16,583 nt of DNA from NCBI GenBank assembly GCA_003240855.1, contig QFNN01000065.1:1-16583 (forward strand), in the 5' to 3' direction. Origin of the DNA: Sphingomonas sanxanigenens (GTDB lineage: Bacteria > Pseudomonadota > Alphaproteobacteria > Sphingomonadales > Sphingomonadaceae). The position numbers and the translations under genes were made by a program. Positions 6,947 to 14,095 of this stretch are shown here, piece by piece. Position 1 is the first letter of the stretch. Each line of letters starts with the position of its first letter. The notes under the pieces are model-generated. The model did not search any database, was not told the origin of the DNA, and worked only from the letters and a program-made list of their open reading frames with translations.

Positions 6947-6958
6947 CCCTCGCGAGGG
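6947..6958. promoter_or_regulatory. 12-bp perfect palindrome upstream of the PilZ gene
   Basis: CCCTCGCGAGGG is its own reverse complement and lies 15 bases before the PilZ start codon, overlapping the purine-rich ribosome-binding region. TTCTAGAA (6961-6968), an 8-bp palindrome, is next to it. These may be a repressor site in the divergent intergenic region between the PilZ and YdeI-type genes, or an RNA hairpin that masks the ribosome binding site. Function is inference only. Confidence 0.35.
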
Positions 6959-7052
6959 CCTTCTAGAATCGCATCCGTAATCAAAGCGTAAAGCCAAGTT
7001 GCCGGAATCGTGAAACCGGCGCATCAAAGCTGCGCCGAACCGGAGTGAAACG

Positions 7053-7640
7053 ATGCGCGACGATCGGGTCGATGCCTATATCGGACGGGCTGCGCCGTTC
7101 GCCCGGCCGATCCTTGCCCGGCTGCGGGACTGGGTGCACGCCGCCTGCCCCGAGGTGGAAGAGACGATGCGCTGGGGCAGCCCCAGCTTCACTTACAAGG
7201 GGCGCATCCTTGCCGGGATGGCGGCTTTCAAGGCGCATGCGCGCTTCGGCTTCTGGCAGAGCGAGGCGGCCGCTGGCGGAACGGGCGAAGGCGCGATGGG
7301 GCGGTTCGGGCGGTTGACCGGCCTTGCCGATCTGCCCGATGAAGCCGCTTTCCGCGCGATGGTCGACAAGGCCATGGCGCTGGTCGGGGCGAGCGCAACG
7401 CAAAGGGCGAAGCGTGCGCCGCGCGCTCCAATCGCCATGCCCGACGACCTGCGGGACGCGATCGACGCCGTGCCGGCGGCGGCCGCCGCCTGGGACCGAT
7501 TTCCGCCGGGGAAGCGGCGCGATTATATGGAATGGGCGATCGAGGCCAAGCGCCCCGAGACGCGCGCGAAGCGCATCGCGCAAGCGGTTGAGTGGCTGGC
7601 CGAGGGCAAGGCCCGGCACTGGAAATATGAGAAAGGCTGA
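7053..7640 (+). CDS. DUF1801 / YdeI-OmpD-associated family protein
   Basis: A 195-residue cytoplasmic protein made of two recognised parts. Residues about 5-110 are a DUF1801 (YdhG-like) domain with the signature CPEVEETMRWGSPSFTYKG (32-50) and AAFKAHARFGFW (57-68). Residues about 128-190 form the YdeI/OmpD-associated C-terminal helix region, with PPGKRRDYMEWAIEAKRPET (151-170) and RAKRIAQAVEWLAEGK (171-186). The family is widespread but its biochemistry is not defined; the OmpD link is historical. There is no signal peptide or membrane segment. GGAG eight bases before ATG 7053 supports the start. It is divergent from the PilZ unit and stands alone, closed by a hairpin at 7648-7680. Confidence 0.93.
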   Translation: MRDDRVDAYIGRAAPFARPILARLRDWVHAACPEVEETMRWGSPSFTYKGRILAGMAAFKAHARFGFWQSEAAAGGTGEGAMGRFGRLTGLADLPDEAAFRAMVDKAMALVGASATQRAKRAPRAPIAMPDDLRDAIDAVPAAAAAWDRFPPGKRRDYMEWAIEAKRPETRAKRIAQAVEWLAEGKARHWKYEKG

Positions 7641-7647
7641 AAATGAA

Positions 7648-7680
7648 GCGGCGGCGCGATCAGCCTGATCGCGCCGCCGC
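7648..7680. terminator. Strong bidirectional hairpin terminator
   Basis: GCGGCGGCGCGATCA (7648-7662) and TGATCGCGCCGCCGC (7666-7680) form a perfect 15-bp stem with a three-base GCC loop. It lies between the convergent YdeI-type gene (ending 7640) and glycine-zipper gene (ending 7695). On the minus strand the stem is followed by TTCATTTTC; on the plus strand by CAAAACG, so T-richness is better for the minus-strand gene. The stem strength and tail-to-tail position fit shared termination. Confidence 0.8.
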
Positions 7681-7694
7681 CAAAACGCCTCAGA

Positions 7695-8081
7695 TCAGCG
7701 GCACCGGATGTCGCCGCTGTCGATCGACTTGCCCAGCAGGCCGCCGCCGACGCCGCCGAGAATCGTGCCGAGCGTCTTGTCGCGCCCGCCATCGACCGCA
7801 CGGCCAAGCAGCGCGCCGGCCGCCGCACCGACGATCAGGCCGGTCGTGCCGTTGCTGCGCTTGCAATAATAGCGACCGTCGCGACCGCGCCAGACATTGT
7901 CGTCGCGACCGATGCGGCGCGGCTCGCGATAGCGGCCATAGCGATCATAATCGTTGCGGTCATAACCGCGATCATAGCCGCGGTCATGGCCCCGGGCGCG
8001 GCCATAGGGCGGCTGCGCGGCGGCGGGCGCGATCGGCGCGAGCATCGTTGCGATCGACAAGGCGAGAATGAGCTTGCGCAT
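7695..8081 (-). CDS. Exported glycine-zipper protein (copy 1)
   Basis: A 128-residue secreted or envelope protein. A signal peptide covers about 1-22 (MRKLILALSIATMLAPIAPAAA). Next is a Tyr/Asp/Arg-rich tract (31-52) with repeated YDR units, then WRGRDGRYYCKR (65-76). A glycine-zipper hairpin follows, GLIVGAAAGALLGRAVDGG (81-99) and LGTILGGVGGGLLGK (104-118), of the type in 17-kDa surface antigen or OsmB-like proteins that insert in or pack against the outer membrane. Cys73 and Cys127 flank the zipper and could form a disulfide. The start at 8081 is fixed by an excellent GGAGGAA ribosome binding site; a longer upstream frame lacks a signal. It is a paralogue of the next gene upstream on the same strand, about 107 bases away. 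Confidence 0.9.
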   Translation of the reverse strand: MRKLILALSIATMLAPIAPAAAQPPYGRARGHDRGYDRGYDRNDYDRYGRYREPRRIGRDDNVWRGRDGRYYCKRSNGTTGLIVGAAAGALLGRAVDGGRDKTLGTILGGVGGGLLGKSIDSGDIRCR

Positions 8082-8134
8082 TATTGAGTTCCTCCATTCA
8101 TGGTTCCGGTATCCCAACACCGCGAACCTACATA

Positions 8135-8149
8135 GGGTTGCATGAACCC
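8135..8149. repeat. Small hairpin between the two glycine-zipper genes
   Basis: GGGTT (8135-8139) and AACCC (8145-8149) pair around GCATG. It lies 40 bases past the stop of the upstream glycine-zipper gene and 54 bases before the start of the second. The stem is short and has no T-tract, so it may be a weak attenuator or chance. Confidence 0.3.
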
Positions 8150-8188
8150 GTAACGATTTCCGGGTGCGGCGTGCGGATCGCCGCGCGC

Positions 8189-8788
8189 TTACTTGCAGGA
8201 TGCGTTCTGTTCGACCGCCTTGCCGAGAAGAGCGCCGCCGGCGAGGCCCAGGATCGTGCCGACCGCGCGGTGCCGTCCGCCGTCGATCGCCCGGCCGATC
8301 AGCGCACCGCCGGCGCCGCCGACGATCAGCCCGGTCGTGCCGTCCGTCCGCTTGCAATAGGTGCGCCCGTCCGCGCCGCGCCACGTGCCGCCGACAACGA
8401 CGCCGGCCGGTGGGGGCGGCGGCGGGGCGTAAGCGACGGGCGGCGGGGGAGGCGGCGCATAGCTGTTATAATAGGCGTCGCGGCTGCGGTAATAGTTGGC
8501 GCGCGACCGTTCATATTCGGCGCGGTCGCGATAATATTGATCACGGTCGCGCTGATATTGCCGCTGCGCGTCGATCGAGCGATCCTGCGCGTAATTGCCC
8601 TCATCCTGCGCGTCGTTGAAGCGATCGCGCGCATAGTCATCGCGGTCCTCATAGGCCTGATCGTCATAATAGCCCTGCTGCGCGGCGGCCGGCGGCGGGG
8701 GCGTGGTTCCGGGCGGCGGCGACGGCTGGGCGTAAGCGGCGACCGGAGCGACGAAGGCCAGGAGACTGGCGAGAAGAGCCTTGCGCAT
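8189..8788 (-). CDS. Exported glycine-zipper protein (copy 2), proline- and tyrosine-rich
   Basis: A 199-residue exported protein with signal peptide 1-20 (ending VAAYA). The mature N-terminal half is low-complexity: a proline patch (22-33), a Tyr/Asp/Arg/Gln-rich charged tract (40-108) with repeated YxRDR-like units that may form a helix or coil, and two PPPPPP blocks (112-117 and 122-127). The C-terminal module, TWRGADGRTYCKRTDGTTGLIVGG then GGALIGRAIDGG and GTILGLAGGALLGK, is the same as in the neighbouring copy, including the two cysteines (145 and 198). A role in envelope structure is inferred from the zipper and signal. GAGG five bases before ATG 8788 supports the start. It faces the MFS gene across a 174-base divergent region. 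Confidence 0.9.
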   Translation of the reverse strand: MRKALLASLLAFVAPVAAYAQPSPPPGTTPPPPAAAQQGYYDDQAYEDRDDYARDRFNDAQDEGNYAQDRSIDAQRQYQRDRDQYYRDRAEYERSRANYYRSRDAYYNSYAPPPPPPVAYAPPPPPPAGVVVGGTWRGADGRTYCKRTDGTTGLIVGGAGGALIGRAIDGGRHRAVGTILGLAGGALLGKAVEQNASCK

Positions 8789-8896
8789 AACAACCTCATA
8801 ACATGAGCATATGTAACTCGCCCCGAATGCGCCCGCGCGGATGAACGGGGGCTGATCGCCGCCGACAAACAGCGTTCAGGCAGGCGGGCGCGCACT

Positions 8897-8914
8897 TGAT
8901 AATCGATATTATCA
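8897..8914. promoter_or_regulatory. AT-rich inverted repeat, operator-like, in divergent region
   Basis: TGATAAT (8897-8903) and ATTATCA (8908-8914) are exact inverted copies separated by CGAT. The arms match the half-sites of the Fur 7-1-7 consensus, but the spacer is four bases where that consensus has one. It sits about 49 bases before the MFS start and 109 bases before the glycine-zipper gene, and is striking in a GC-rich region. Iron-dependent or MarR/TetR-type control are both possible. Confidence 0.5.
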
Positions 8915-8962
8915 CCGAACGCGCGGCTTGGCCTTTGCGTCGCACGGGTGCATCGGGGAGAT

Positions 8963-10642
8963 ATGAGCGAGCCCGATCCGCACGCGCCGGCCCGGCGCCC
9001 GTCCGCGCTCGCGCCTTTCCGCCATCCCATTTTCCGCGCGGTCTGGATTGCGAGTCTGGTGTCCAACTTCGGCGGGCTGATCCAGTCGGTCGGCGCATCG
9101 TGGATGATGACCGGGATCGCCCCGTCGCCCATGTATGTCGCGCTGGTGCAGGCATCGACGACGCTGCCGATCATGCTGCTGTCGCTGGTCGCCGGCGCGA
9201 TCGCCGACAATATGGACCGGCGGCTGGTGATGCTGTGGGCGCAGGGCTTCATGCTGGTCGTCTCCGCCATGCTCTCGGCCTTTGCGCTGCTCGGCTGGAT
9301 CACGCCCTGGCTGCTGTTGACCTTCACGTTCCTGATCGGCGTGGGCACGGCCTTCAACGGCCCGGCCTGGCAGGCTTCGGTCGGCGACATGGTGCCGCGC
9401 CAGGATCTGCCCGGCGCGGTCGCGCTCAATTCGATGGGGTTCAACATCGCGCGGAGCACGGGGCCGGCGATCGGCGGCCTGATCGTGGCGGCGGGCGGCG
9501 CGGCGGCGGCCTTCGGCTTCAACGCGCTCAGCTATGTCGGGCTGGTCGTGGTGCTGGCGATGTGGCGCCCGGCGCGCGAGGCGCGGCTGCTGCCGCCCGA
9601 GGGCCTGGCGACGGCGATGGGCGCGGGCATACGCTATGTCGCCATGTCGCCCGACATCGGGCGCGTGCTGGCGCGCGCGCTGGTTTTCGGCGTCGCGGCG
9701 AGCGCGGTGCCGGCGCTCAATCCGCTGGTCGCCAAGGTGGTGCTGGGCGGCGGGCCGCTGACCTATGGCGTGCTGCTGGGCGCATTCGGGCTGGGCGCGG
9801 TGGGCGGCGCGCTGCTCAGCGGCCGGCTGCGCGACCGGCTGTCGAGCGAAGCGCTGGTGCGGTTGTGTGCGCTGAGCTTCGGGCTGGCGAGCGTGGCGGT
9901 GGCGTTCAGCCCCTGGCTTCTGCTGAGCATGGCGATGCTGGCGATCTGCGGCGCGGGCTGGGTGATCGCACTGTCGACCTTCAATGTGACGGTGCAGCTT
10001 TTCTCGCCACGCTGGGTCGTCGCGCGGTCGCTGGCGCTATACCAGACGGCGGCGTTCGGCGGCATGGCGATCGGAAGCTGGATATGGGGCCTGATCGCCG
10101 AGGATTGGGAGATTGCCGGCGCGCTCGTCGGGGCGGCGCTGGTGATGGCGTTGTGCGCGCTGATGGGGCTGAAGCTGCGCCTGCCCGAACTGCGCGAGAT
10201 CGACCTTGCGCCCTTGCGCGCCTTCAAGCCGCCGGAGGTCGCCGTACCGGTCGAGCCGCGCAGCGGGCCGGTGGTCGTCACGATCGAATATCGCATCCGC
10301 AACGAGGACGTGCTGGAGTTCCTCAACGCGATGGCCGAGCGGCGGCGGATCCGGCGGCGCGACGGCGCGCGCCACTGGACGCTGATGCGCGACCTGCAGG
10401 ACCCCGAACTGTGGCTCGAGCGCTACCACACGCCGACATGGATCGATTATCTGCGCCACAACCAGCGGATCACCAAAGCCGATGCGGATATCGCGGCGCG
10501 CGTGCGCGCGCTTCATTCGGGCGAGGGGCCGCCCAAGGTCCACCGGCTGATCGAGCGCCAGACCGGATCGCTGCGCGCCTATTTCGAGCGCGGTGCGCGC
10601 GAGCTGGCCGATCCGATGACCGATCCGACGCGATCGAGCTAG
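8963..10642 (+). CDS. MFS_3 family exporter with soluble C-terminal domain
   Basis: A 559-residue inner-membrane transporter of the MFS_3 group (PF05977, EntS-like), proton-coupled carriers that usually export small molecules; the substrate here is unknown. About eleven or twelve hydrophobic segments span residues 20-400. The motif AGAIADNMDRR (about 80-90) is the MFS loop 2-3 signature, and a second loop (GRLRDRL) lies mid-protein. After about 405 comes a soluble tail, PVVVTIEYRIRNEDVLEFLNAM (about 436-457) to the end, resembling a dimeric alpha-beta barrel of the antibiotic-biosynthesis-monooxygenase type. This tail recurs in some MFS_3 proteins. ATG 8963 follows GGGGAG closely; GTG at 8948 is an alternative start. 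The gene stops one base before the convergent reductase gene. Confidence 0.92.
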   Translation: MSEPDPHAPARRPSALAPFRHPIFRAVWIASLVSNFGGLIQSVGASWMMTGIAPSPMYVALVQASTTLPIMLLSLVAGAIADNMDRRLVMLWAQGFMLVVSAMLSAFALLGWITPWLLLTFTFLIGVGTAFNGPAWQASVGDMVPRQDLPGAVALNSMGFNIARSTGPAIGGLIVAAGGAAAAFGFNALSYVGLVVVLAMWRPAREARLLPPEGLATAMGAGIRYVAMSPDIGRVLARALVFGVAASAVPALNPLVAKVVLGGGPLTYGVLLGAFGLGAVGGALLSGRLRDRLSSEALVRLCALSFGLASVAVAFSPWLLLSMAMLAICGAGWVIALSTFNVTVQLFSPRWVVARSLALYQTAAFGGMAIGSWIWGLIAEDWEIAGALVGAALVMALCALMGLKLRLPELREIDLAPLRAFKPPEVAVPVEPRSGPVVVTIEYRIRNEDVLEFLNAMAERRRIRRRDGARHWTLMRDLQDPELWLERYHTPTWIDYLRHNQRITKADADIAARVRALHSGEGPPKVHRLIERQTGSLRAYFERGARELADPMTDPTRSS

Positions 10643-10645
10643 CTC
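10636..10645. repeat. 10-bp palindrome spanning two convergent stop codons
   Basis: GAGCTAGCTC is self-complementary and contains TAG (10640-10642), the stop of the MFS gene, and reaches into the TGA of the minus-strand reductase gene (10644-10646). The two genes are separated by a single base, so there is no room for an intergenic terminator. The palindrome itself may simply be coincidence of stop codon context. Confidence 0.35.
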
Positions 10646-11198
10646 AGCGGCGGCTGTCGACAAAGGCGGCGAAGCCGGCGACGAACGTGCGGAGCCGGTC
10701 GCGCGTCCCATCGTCGGTGAGATTGCCCGCCGCGTCGAACATCGCGCCGGCCGATCCGACCATGAGCCGGTCGCCGGTCCACAGTTCCGCGCCCAGCGCG
10801 CGAAGAACGGGCAGCCAGGCGTCCTGCGACAGGATCGTGCCGAAGCGGCCGGGCGAGGCGCCGATGACGGCGAAGGGCCGGCCGGCGAAGATGCGCGCAG
10901 TGTCGGCGGGCGGGCGCGACGCCCAGTCGATGGCGTTCTTGAATACGCCGGGGATCGAATTGTTATATTCGGGGGTGACGAGAAGCACGCCGTCGGCGCC
11001 GGCGATCGCCTCCTTCAGCGCGGCGGCGGCGGGCGGGAATCCCTCGGCCTCGACGTCGCCGTCGTAGAGCGGAATGCCCGCGATCGTCGCGGTTTCGATC
11101 GTCGCGCCGTCAGGGGCGAGGGCTGCGGCGGCGCGGAGCAGCGCGGTATTGAACGATCCCTTGCGCAGGCTCCCCGAAATGCCGACCAGCTTCGTCAT
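10644..11198 (-). CDS. NADPH-dependent FMN reductase family oxidoreductase
   Basis: A 184-residue flavodoxin-fold protein of the FMN_red family (PF03358), which reduces flavin, quinones or azo compounds with NAD(P)H. The phosphate-binding loop is GSLRKGSFN (9-17), and the family motif PEYNNSIPGVFKNAIDW (76-92) binds the isoalloxazine ring. A third flavin-contact loop, GASPGRFGT, is at 113-121. No signal peptide, so cytoplasmic. AGGAGATA precedes two consecutive ATGs at 11201 and 11198; the second has better spacing and was chosen. A further in-frame start at 11261 is unlikely, since it lacks a ribosome site and adds a non-family leader. The gene stands alone and is divergent from the peptidase gene. 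Confidence 0.95.
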   Translation of the reverse strand: MTKLVGISGSLRKGSFNTALLRAAAALAPDGATIETATIAGIPLYDGDVEAEGFPPAAAALKEAIAGADGVLLVTPEYNNSIPGVFKNAIDWASRPPADTARIFAGRPFAVIGASPGRFGTILSQDAWLPVLRALGAELWTGDRLMVGSAGAMFDAAGNLTDDGTRDRLRTFVAGFAAFVDSRR

Positions 11199-11244
11199 CA
11201 TTATCTCCTGTATTCCCGGTCTCCTCTCGCAGATATTTTTGGGG

Positions 11245-11274
11245 TTGGACAAGCGCGTCATCCTTTCGGATATG
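11245..11274 (+). promoter_or_regulatory. Possible sigma-70-type promoter for the peptidase gene
   Basis: TTGGAC (11245-11250) and GATATG (11269-11274) are separated by 18 bases, about 56 bases before the peptidase start. The -10 match is imperfect. The gap between the reductase and the peptidase is 132 bases, so a promoter for each must lie here. Confidence 0.35.
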
Positions 11275-11330
11275 TCGCGCCTGTCTCAAAGATCGTCGGC
11301 GTCGGGCCGGCGCATCCGAAAAAGGGGTCA

Positions 11331-14084
11331 ATGCCGATGCGTCGCCTTTTGCTCGCCACCACCTTGCTGACGCTCGCCGTCTCGCCGCTCGCCGCCGCCG
11401 CGCCGCCGACCAGCGACGCGATCACGGCGCCCGAAACGATCATCGGCGGCAAACCGGGATCGGACTATTTCCTCGCCAATTACACGCAGATCAGCGCCTG
11501 GCTTAAGAAGGTGGCGGGCGAAAGCAGCCGGATGAAACTGGTGAGCATCGGCAAGACCGCCGAGGGGCGCGAGCAATATATGGCGATCGTCTCGTCGCCA
11601 GCGAACCTCGCCAGGCTCGATCACTACAAGGAGATCGCGAAGAAGCTGGCGCTCGCCAAGGGGCTGAGCGACGAGCAGGCCAGGGCGCTGGCCGCCGAGG
11701 GCAAGGCGATGGTGTGGATCGACGCCGGCCTGCACGCGACCGAAGTGGTCAACGCCCAGACGCATATCCAGATCATCCAGGAAATGCTGACGCGCAACGA
11801 CGCCGAGACGCTGCGCCTGCTGGACGACGACATCATCCTCTTCCCCTTCGCCAATCCCGACGGGCTGGAGCTGGTCGCCAACTGGTATATGCGCCCCGCC
11901 GATCCGAAGAAGCGGAACACGAGCACGATCCCGACGCTCTACCAGAAATATATCGGCCACGATAACAACCGCGACAGCTACGCCTCGACCCAGCCCGAGA
12001 CGACCAACATGAACCGCGCATCCTATCGCGAGTGGTTCCCGCAGATCATCTACAACGAGCATCAGACCGGGCCGGTGGGGACGGTGGTGTTCATCCCGCC
12101 CTTCCGCGACCCGTTCAACTATAATTACGAGCCGCTGGTCATCAACCAGACCGATGCGCTGGCCATGCAGATGCACGGCCGGCTGATCGCCGAGGACAAG
12201 CCGGGTTCGATCATGCGATCGGGCGCGCCTTATTCGACCTGGTTCAACGGCAGCGTCCGCACCATGGGCTATTTCCACAACGTCATGGGCATATTGACCG
12301 AGATCATCGGCAACCCGACGCCGATGGAGATCCCGCTCGTCCCCGAGAACCAGTTGCCGCGCGAGGACATACCCGCGCCGATCGCGCCGCAGACCTGGCA
12401 TTTCCAGCAGTCGATCGACTATGTGAAGTCGATGGACCGCGCGGTGATGGACTTCGCCTCGCGCAACCGCGAGACGATGCTCTACAATCGTTACGCGATG
12501 GGGCGGAACCAGATCGCCAAGGGCGGCGAGGACAGTTGGGTCGTCACGCCCAAGCGGATCGCGGCGGTCGAGGCGGCGGCGGCCAAGCTGAAGGCGCCTG
12601 AGGATGCCGACGGCGAATATCGCGGCGCCAAGGTGGTCGACGCCGGCCTTTACAAGAGCGTGCTGCACGATCCGGCGGCGCGCGCACCCCGCGCGTTCAT
12701 CATTCCCGCCGACGCGCAGCCCGACATGCCGACGACGATCGCCTTCCTCAACGCGCTCATCAAGGGCGGCGTCGAGGTGCAGCGAGCCGACAGCGCCTTC
12801 AGCTTCGGCGGCAAGAATTATCCCGCCGGATCCTTCGTGGTGCGCGCCGACCAGGCCTATCGCCCCCATGTGCTCGACATGTTCGAGCCGCAGGATCATC
12901 CGCAGGATTTCGCCTATCCGGGCGGCCCGCCGCTCAAGCCCTATGACATCACCGGCTATACGCTCGCCTTGCAGATGAACGTGAAGTTCGATCGCGTGCT
13001 CGACGCCTTCCCGCAAAACTTCACGCCTGTCCCCGACGAGATTGCGCCGCCCGCCGGGCAGGTGATCGGCGACGGCAAGGCGGGTTATGTCGTCAGCCAC
13101 GCGACCAACAACAGCTTCACCCTCACCAACCGCCTGCTGAAGGCGCATGTCCCCGTCCACTGGATGAAAAGCAGCGTGACGGCGGGCGGGCAGACGCTGG
13201 CCCCGGGCGCGCTGTGGATCCCGGCCAGCGCCGCCGCGAAATCGGTGGTGACGGCGAGCGTCGGCCCGCTGGGCATCGACGCCTATGCCGTCGACGCCAA
13301 GCCCGCGGGCGAGAGCGTGACGGTGAAGCCGGTGCGGATCGGGCTGGTCGACCTCTATGGCGGGTCGATGGCCTCGGGCTGGACGCGCTGGATCTTCGAC
13401 CAGTTCGAGTTCCCCTACGCCAAGGTTTTCCCGCAGGAGATCGACAAGGGCGGGCTCGACCGGAAATATGACGTGCTCATCCTGCAGAGCGACGTGATCG
13501 GGCGCGGCTGGCGCCAGCCCAAGGCGGAGGATCTGCCGGCCGAATATCGCACGATGCTGGGCAAGATCAGCAAGGAGACGAGCTATCCGCAGATCGCGGC
13601 CTTCGCCAGGGCGGGCGGCACGGTGATTGCGGTCGGCAACGCCGCGAAAATCGGGCCTGACCTCGGCCTGCCGGTGATTGACGCGCTGACCTTCACCGAC
13701 AAGGATGGCAAGGCGAAGCCGCTGCCTTCGACCAAATTCTACATCCCCGGCGCGATCCTGAGCGCAAAGACCGATCCTTCCGATCCGATCGCCTATGGCG
13801 TGCCGGCCGACGTCAGCCTGTTCTACTATAACAGCCCGGTATTCCGCCTCGCCGAGGGCGGCGCGGCGCGCAAGGTGAGCTGGTTCGATAGCGACGAGCC
13901 GCTGGTTTCAGGCTGGGCATGGGGACAGAAGGCGCTGAACGGGACGACCGCGATCGTCGATGCGCCGCTCGGCAAGGGCCATGTCTATCTGCTCGGGCCG
14001 GAAGTGACCCAGCGCGGCCAGCCCTATGCGACGTTCAAATATCTGTTCAACGGGATCTACTATGGCCCGTCGTCGCGGGATTGA
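11331..14084 (+). CDS. Secreted M14 family zinc carboxypeptidase, 917 aa
   Basis: A large exported metallopeptidase that would cut C-terminal residues from peptides. The signal peptide is about 1-24 (MRRLLLATTLLTLAVSPLAAAA). The M14 domain spans roughly 40-340: zinc ligands are His135 and Glu138 in HATE and His244 in YNEH, the NNRD box (212-215) anchors the substrate carboxylate, and Glu324 in ILTEI is the general base. About 550 further residues follow; the segment near VGLVDLYGGSMASGWTRWIFDQFEFPY (about 671-697) looks like a Rossmann-like, GATase1-type domain often found after M14 domains of this size. AAAAAGGGG precedes ATG 11331; ATG 11337 is nearly as good and loses two residues. A convergent ABC permease gene lies downstream. 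Confidence 0.95.
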   Translation: MPMRRLLLATTLLTLAVSPLAAAAPPTSDAITAPETIIGGKPGSDYFLANYTQISAWLKKVAGESSRMKLVSIGKTAEGREQYMAIVSSPANLARLDHYKEIAKKLALAKGLSDEQARALAAEGKAMVWIDAGLHATEVVNAQTHIQIIQEMLTRNDAETLRLLDDDIILFPFANPDGLELVANWYMRPADPKKRNTSTIPTLYQKYIGHDNNRDSYASTQPETTNMNRASYREWFPQIIYNEHQTGPVGTVVFIPPFRDPFNYNYEPLVINQTDALAMQMHGRLIAEDKPGSIMRSGAPYSTWFNGSVRTMGYFHNVMGILTEIIGNPTPMEIPLVPENQLPREDIPAPIAPQTWHFQQSIDYVKSMDRAVMDFASRNRETMLYNRYAMGRNQIAKGGEDSWVVTPKRIAAVEAAAAKLKAPEDADGEYRGAKVVDAGLYKSVLHDPAARAPRAFIIPADAQPDMPTTIAFLNALIKGGVEVQRADSAFSFGGKNYPAGSFVVRADQAYRPHVLDMFEPQDHPQDFAYPGGPPLKPYDITGYTLALQMNVKFDRVLDAFPQNFTPVPDEIAPPAGQVIGDGKAGYVVSHATNNSFTLTNRLLKAHVPVHWMKSSVTAGGQTLAPGALWIPASAAAKSVVTASVGPLGIDAYAVDAKPAGESVTVKPVRIGLVDLYGGSMASGWTRWIFDQFEFPYAKVFPQEIDKGGLDRKYDVLILQSDVIGRGWRQPKAEDLPAEYRTMLGKISKETSYPQIAAFARAGGTVIAVGNAAKIGPDLGLPVIDALTFTDKDGKAKPLPSTKFYIPGAILSAKTDPSDPIAYGVPADVSLFYYNSPVFRLAEGGAARKVSWFDSDEPLVSGWAWGQKALNGTTAIVDAPLGKGHVYLLGPEVTQRGQPYATFKYLFNGIYYGPSSRD

Positions 14085-14095
14085 GGGCAGGATTT

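Noticed and set aside
7648..7680. Transposon end or attachment site
   Set aside because: The perfect palindrome lies between convergent stops with no flanking duplication or transposase; a shared terminator is the simpler reading.
7695..8384. Extended 229-codon version of glycine-zipper copy 1
   Set aside because: The first 101 codons are Arg-rich and antisense-like, cross the stop of the upstream paralogue, and precede a perfect ribosome site and signal peptide at 8081.
8896..11067. 723-codon plus-strand frame overlapping the MFS gene and the reductase
   Set aside because: It is the +1-shifted reading of the MFS gene, runs into the opposite-strand reductase and has Arg/Gly/Ala-rich translation with no membrane segments.
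11328..13160. 610-codon open frame on the minus strand inside the M14 peptidase
   Set aside because: Antisense of a well-supported enzyme; the translation is Arg/Val/His-rich with no recognisable domain.
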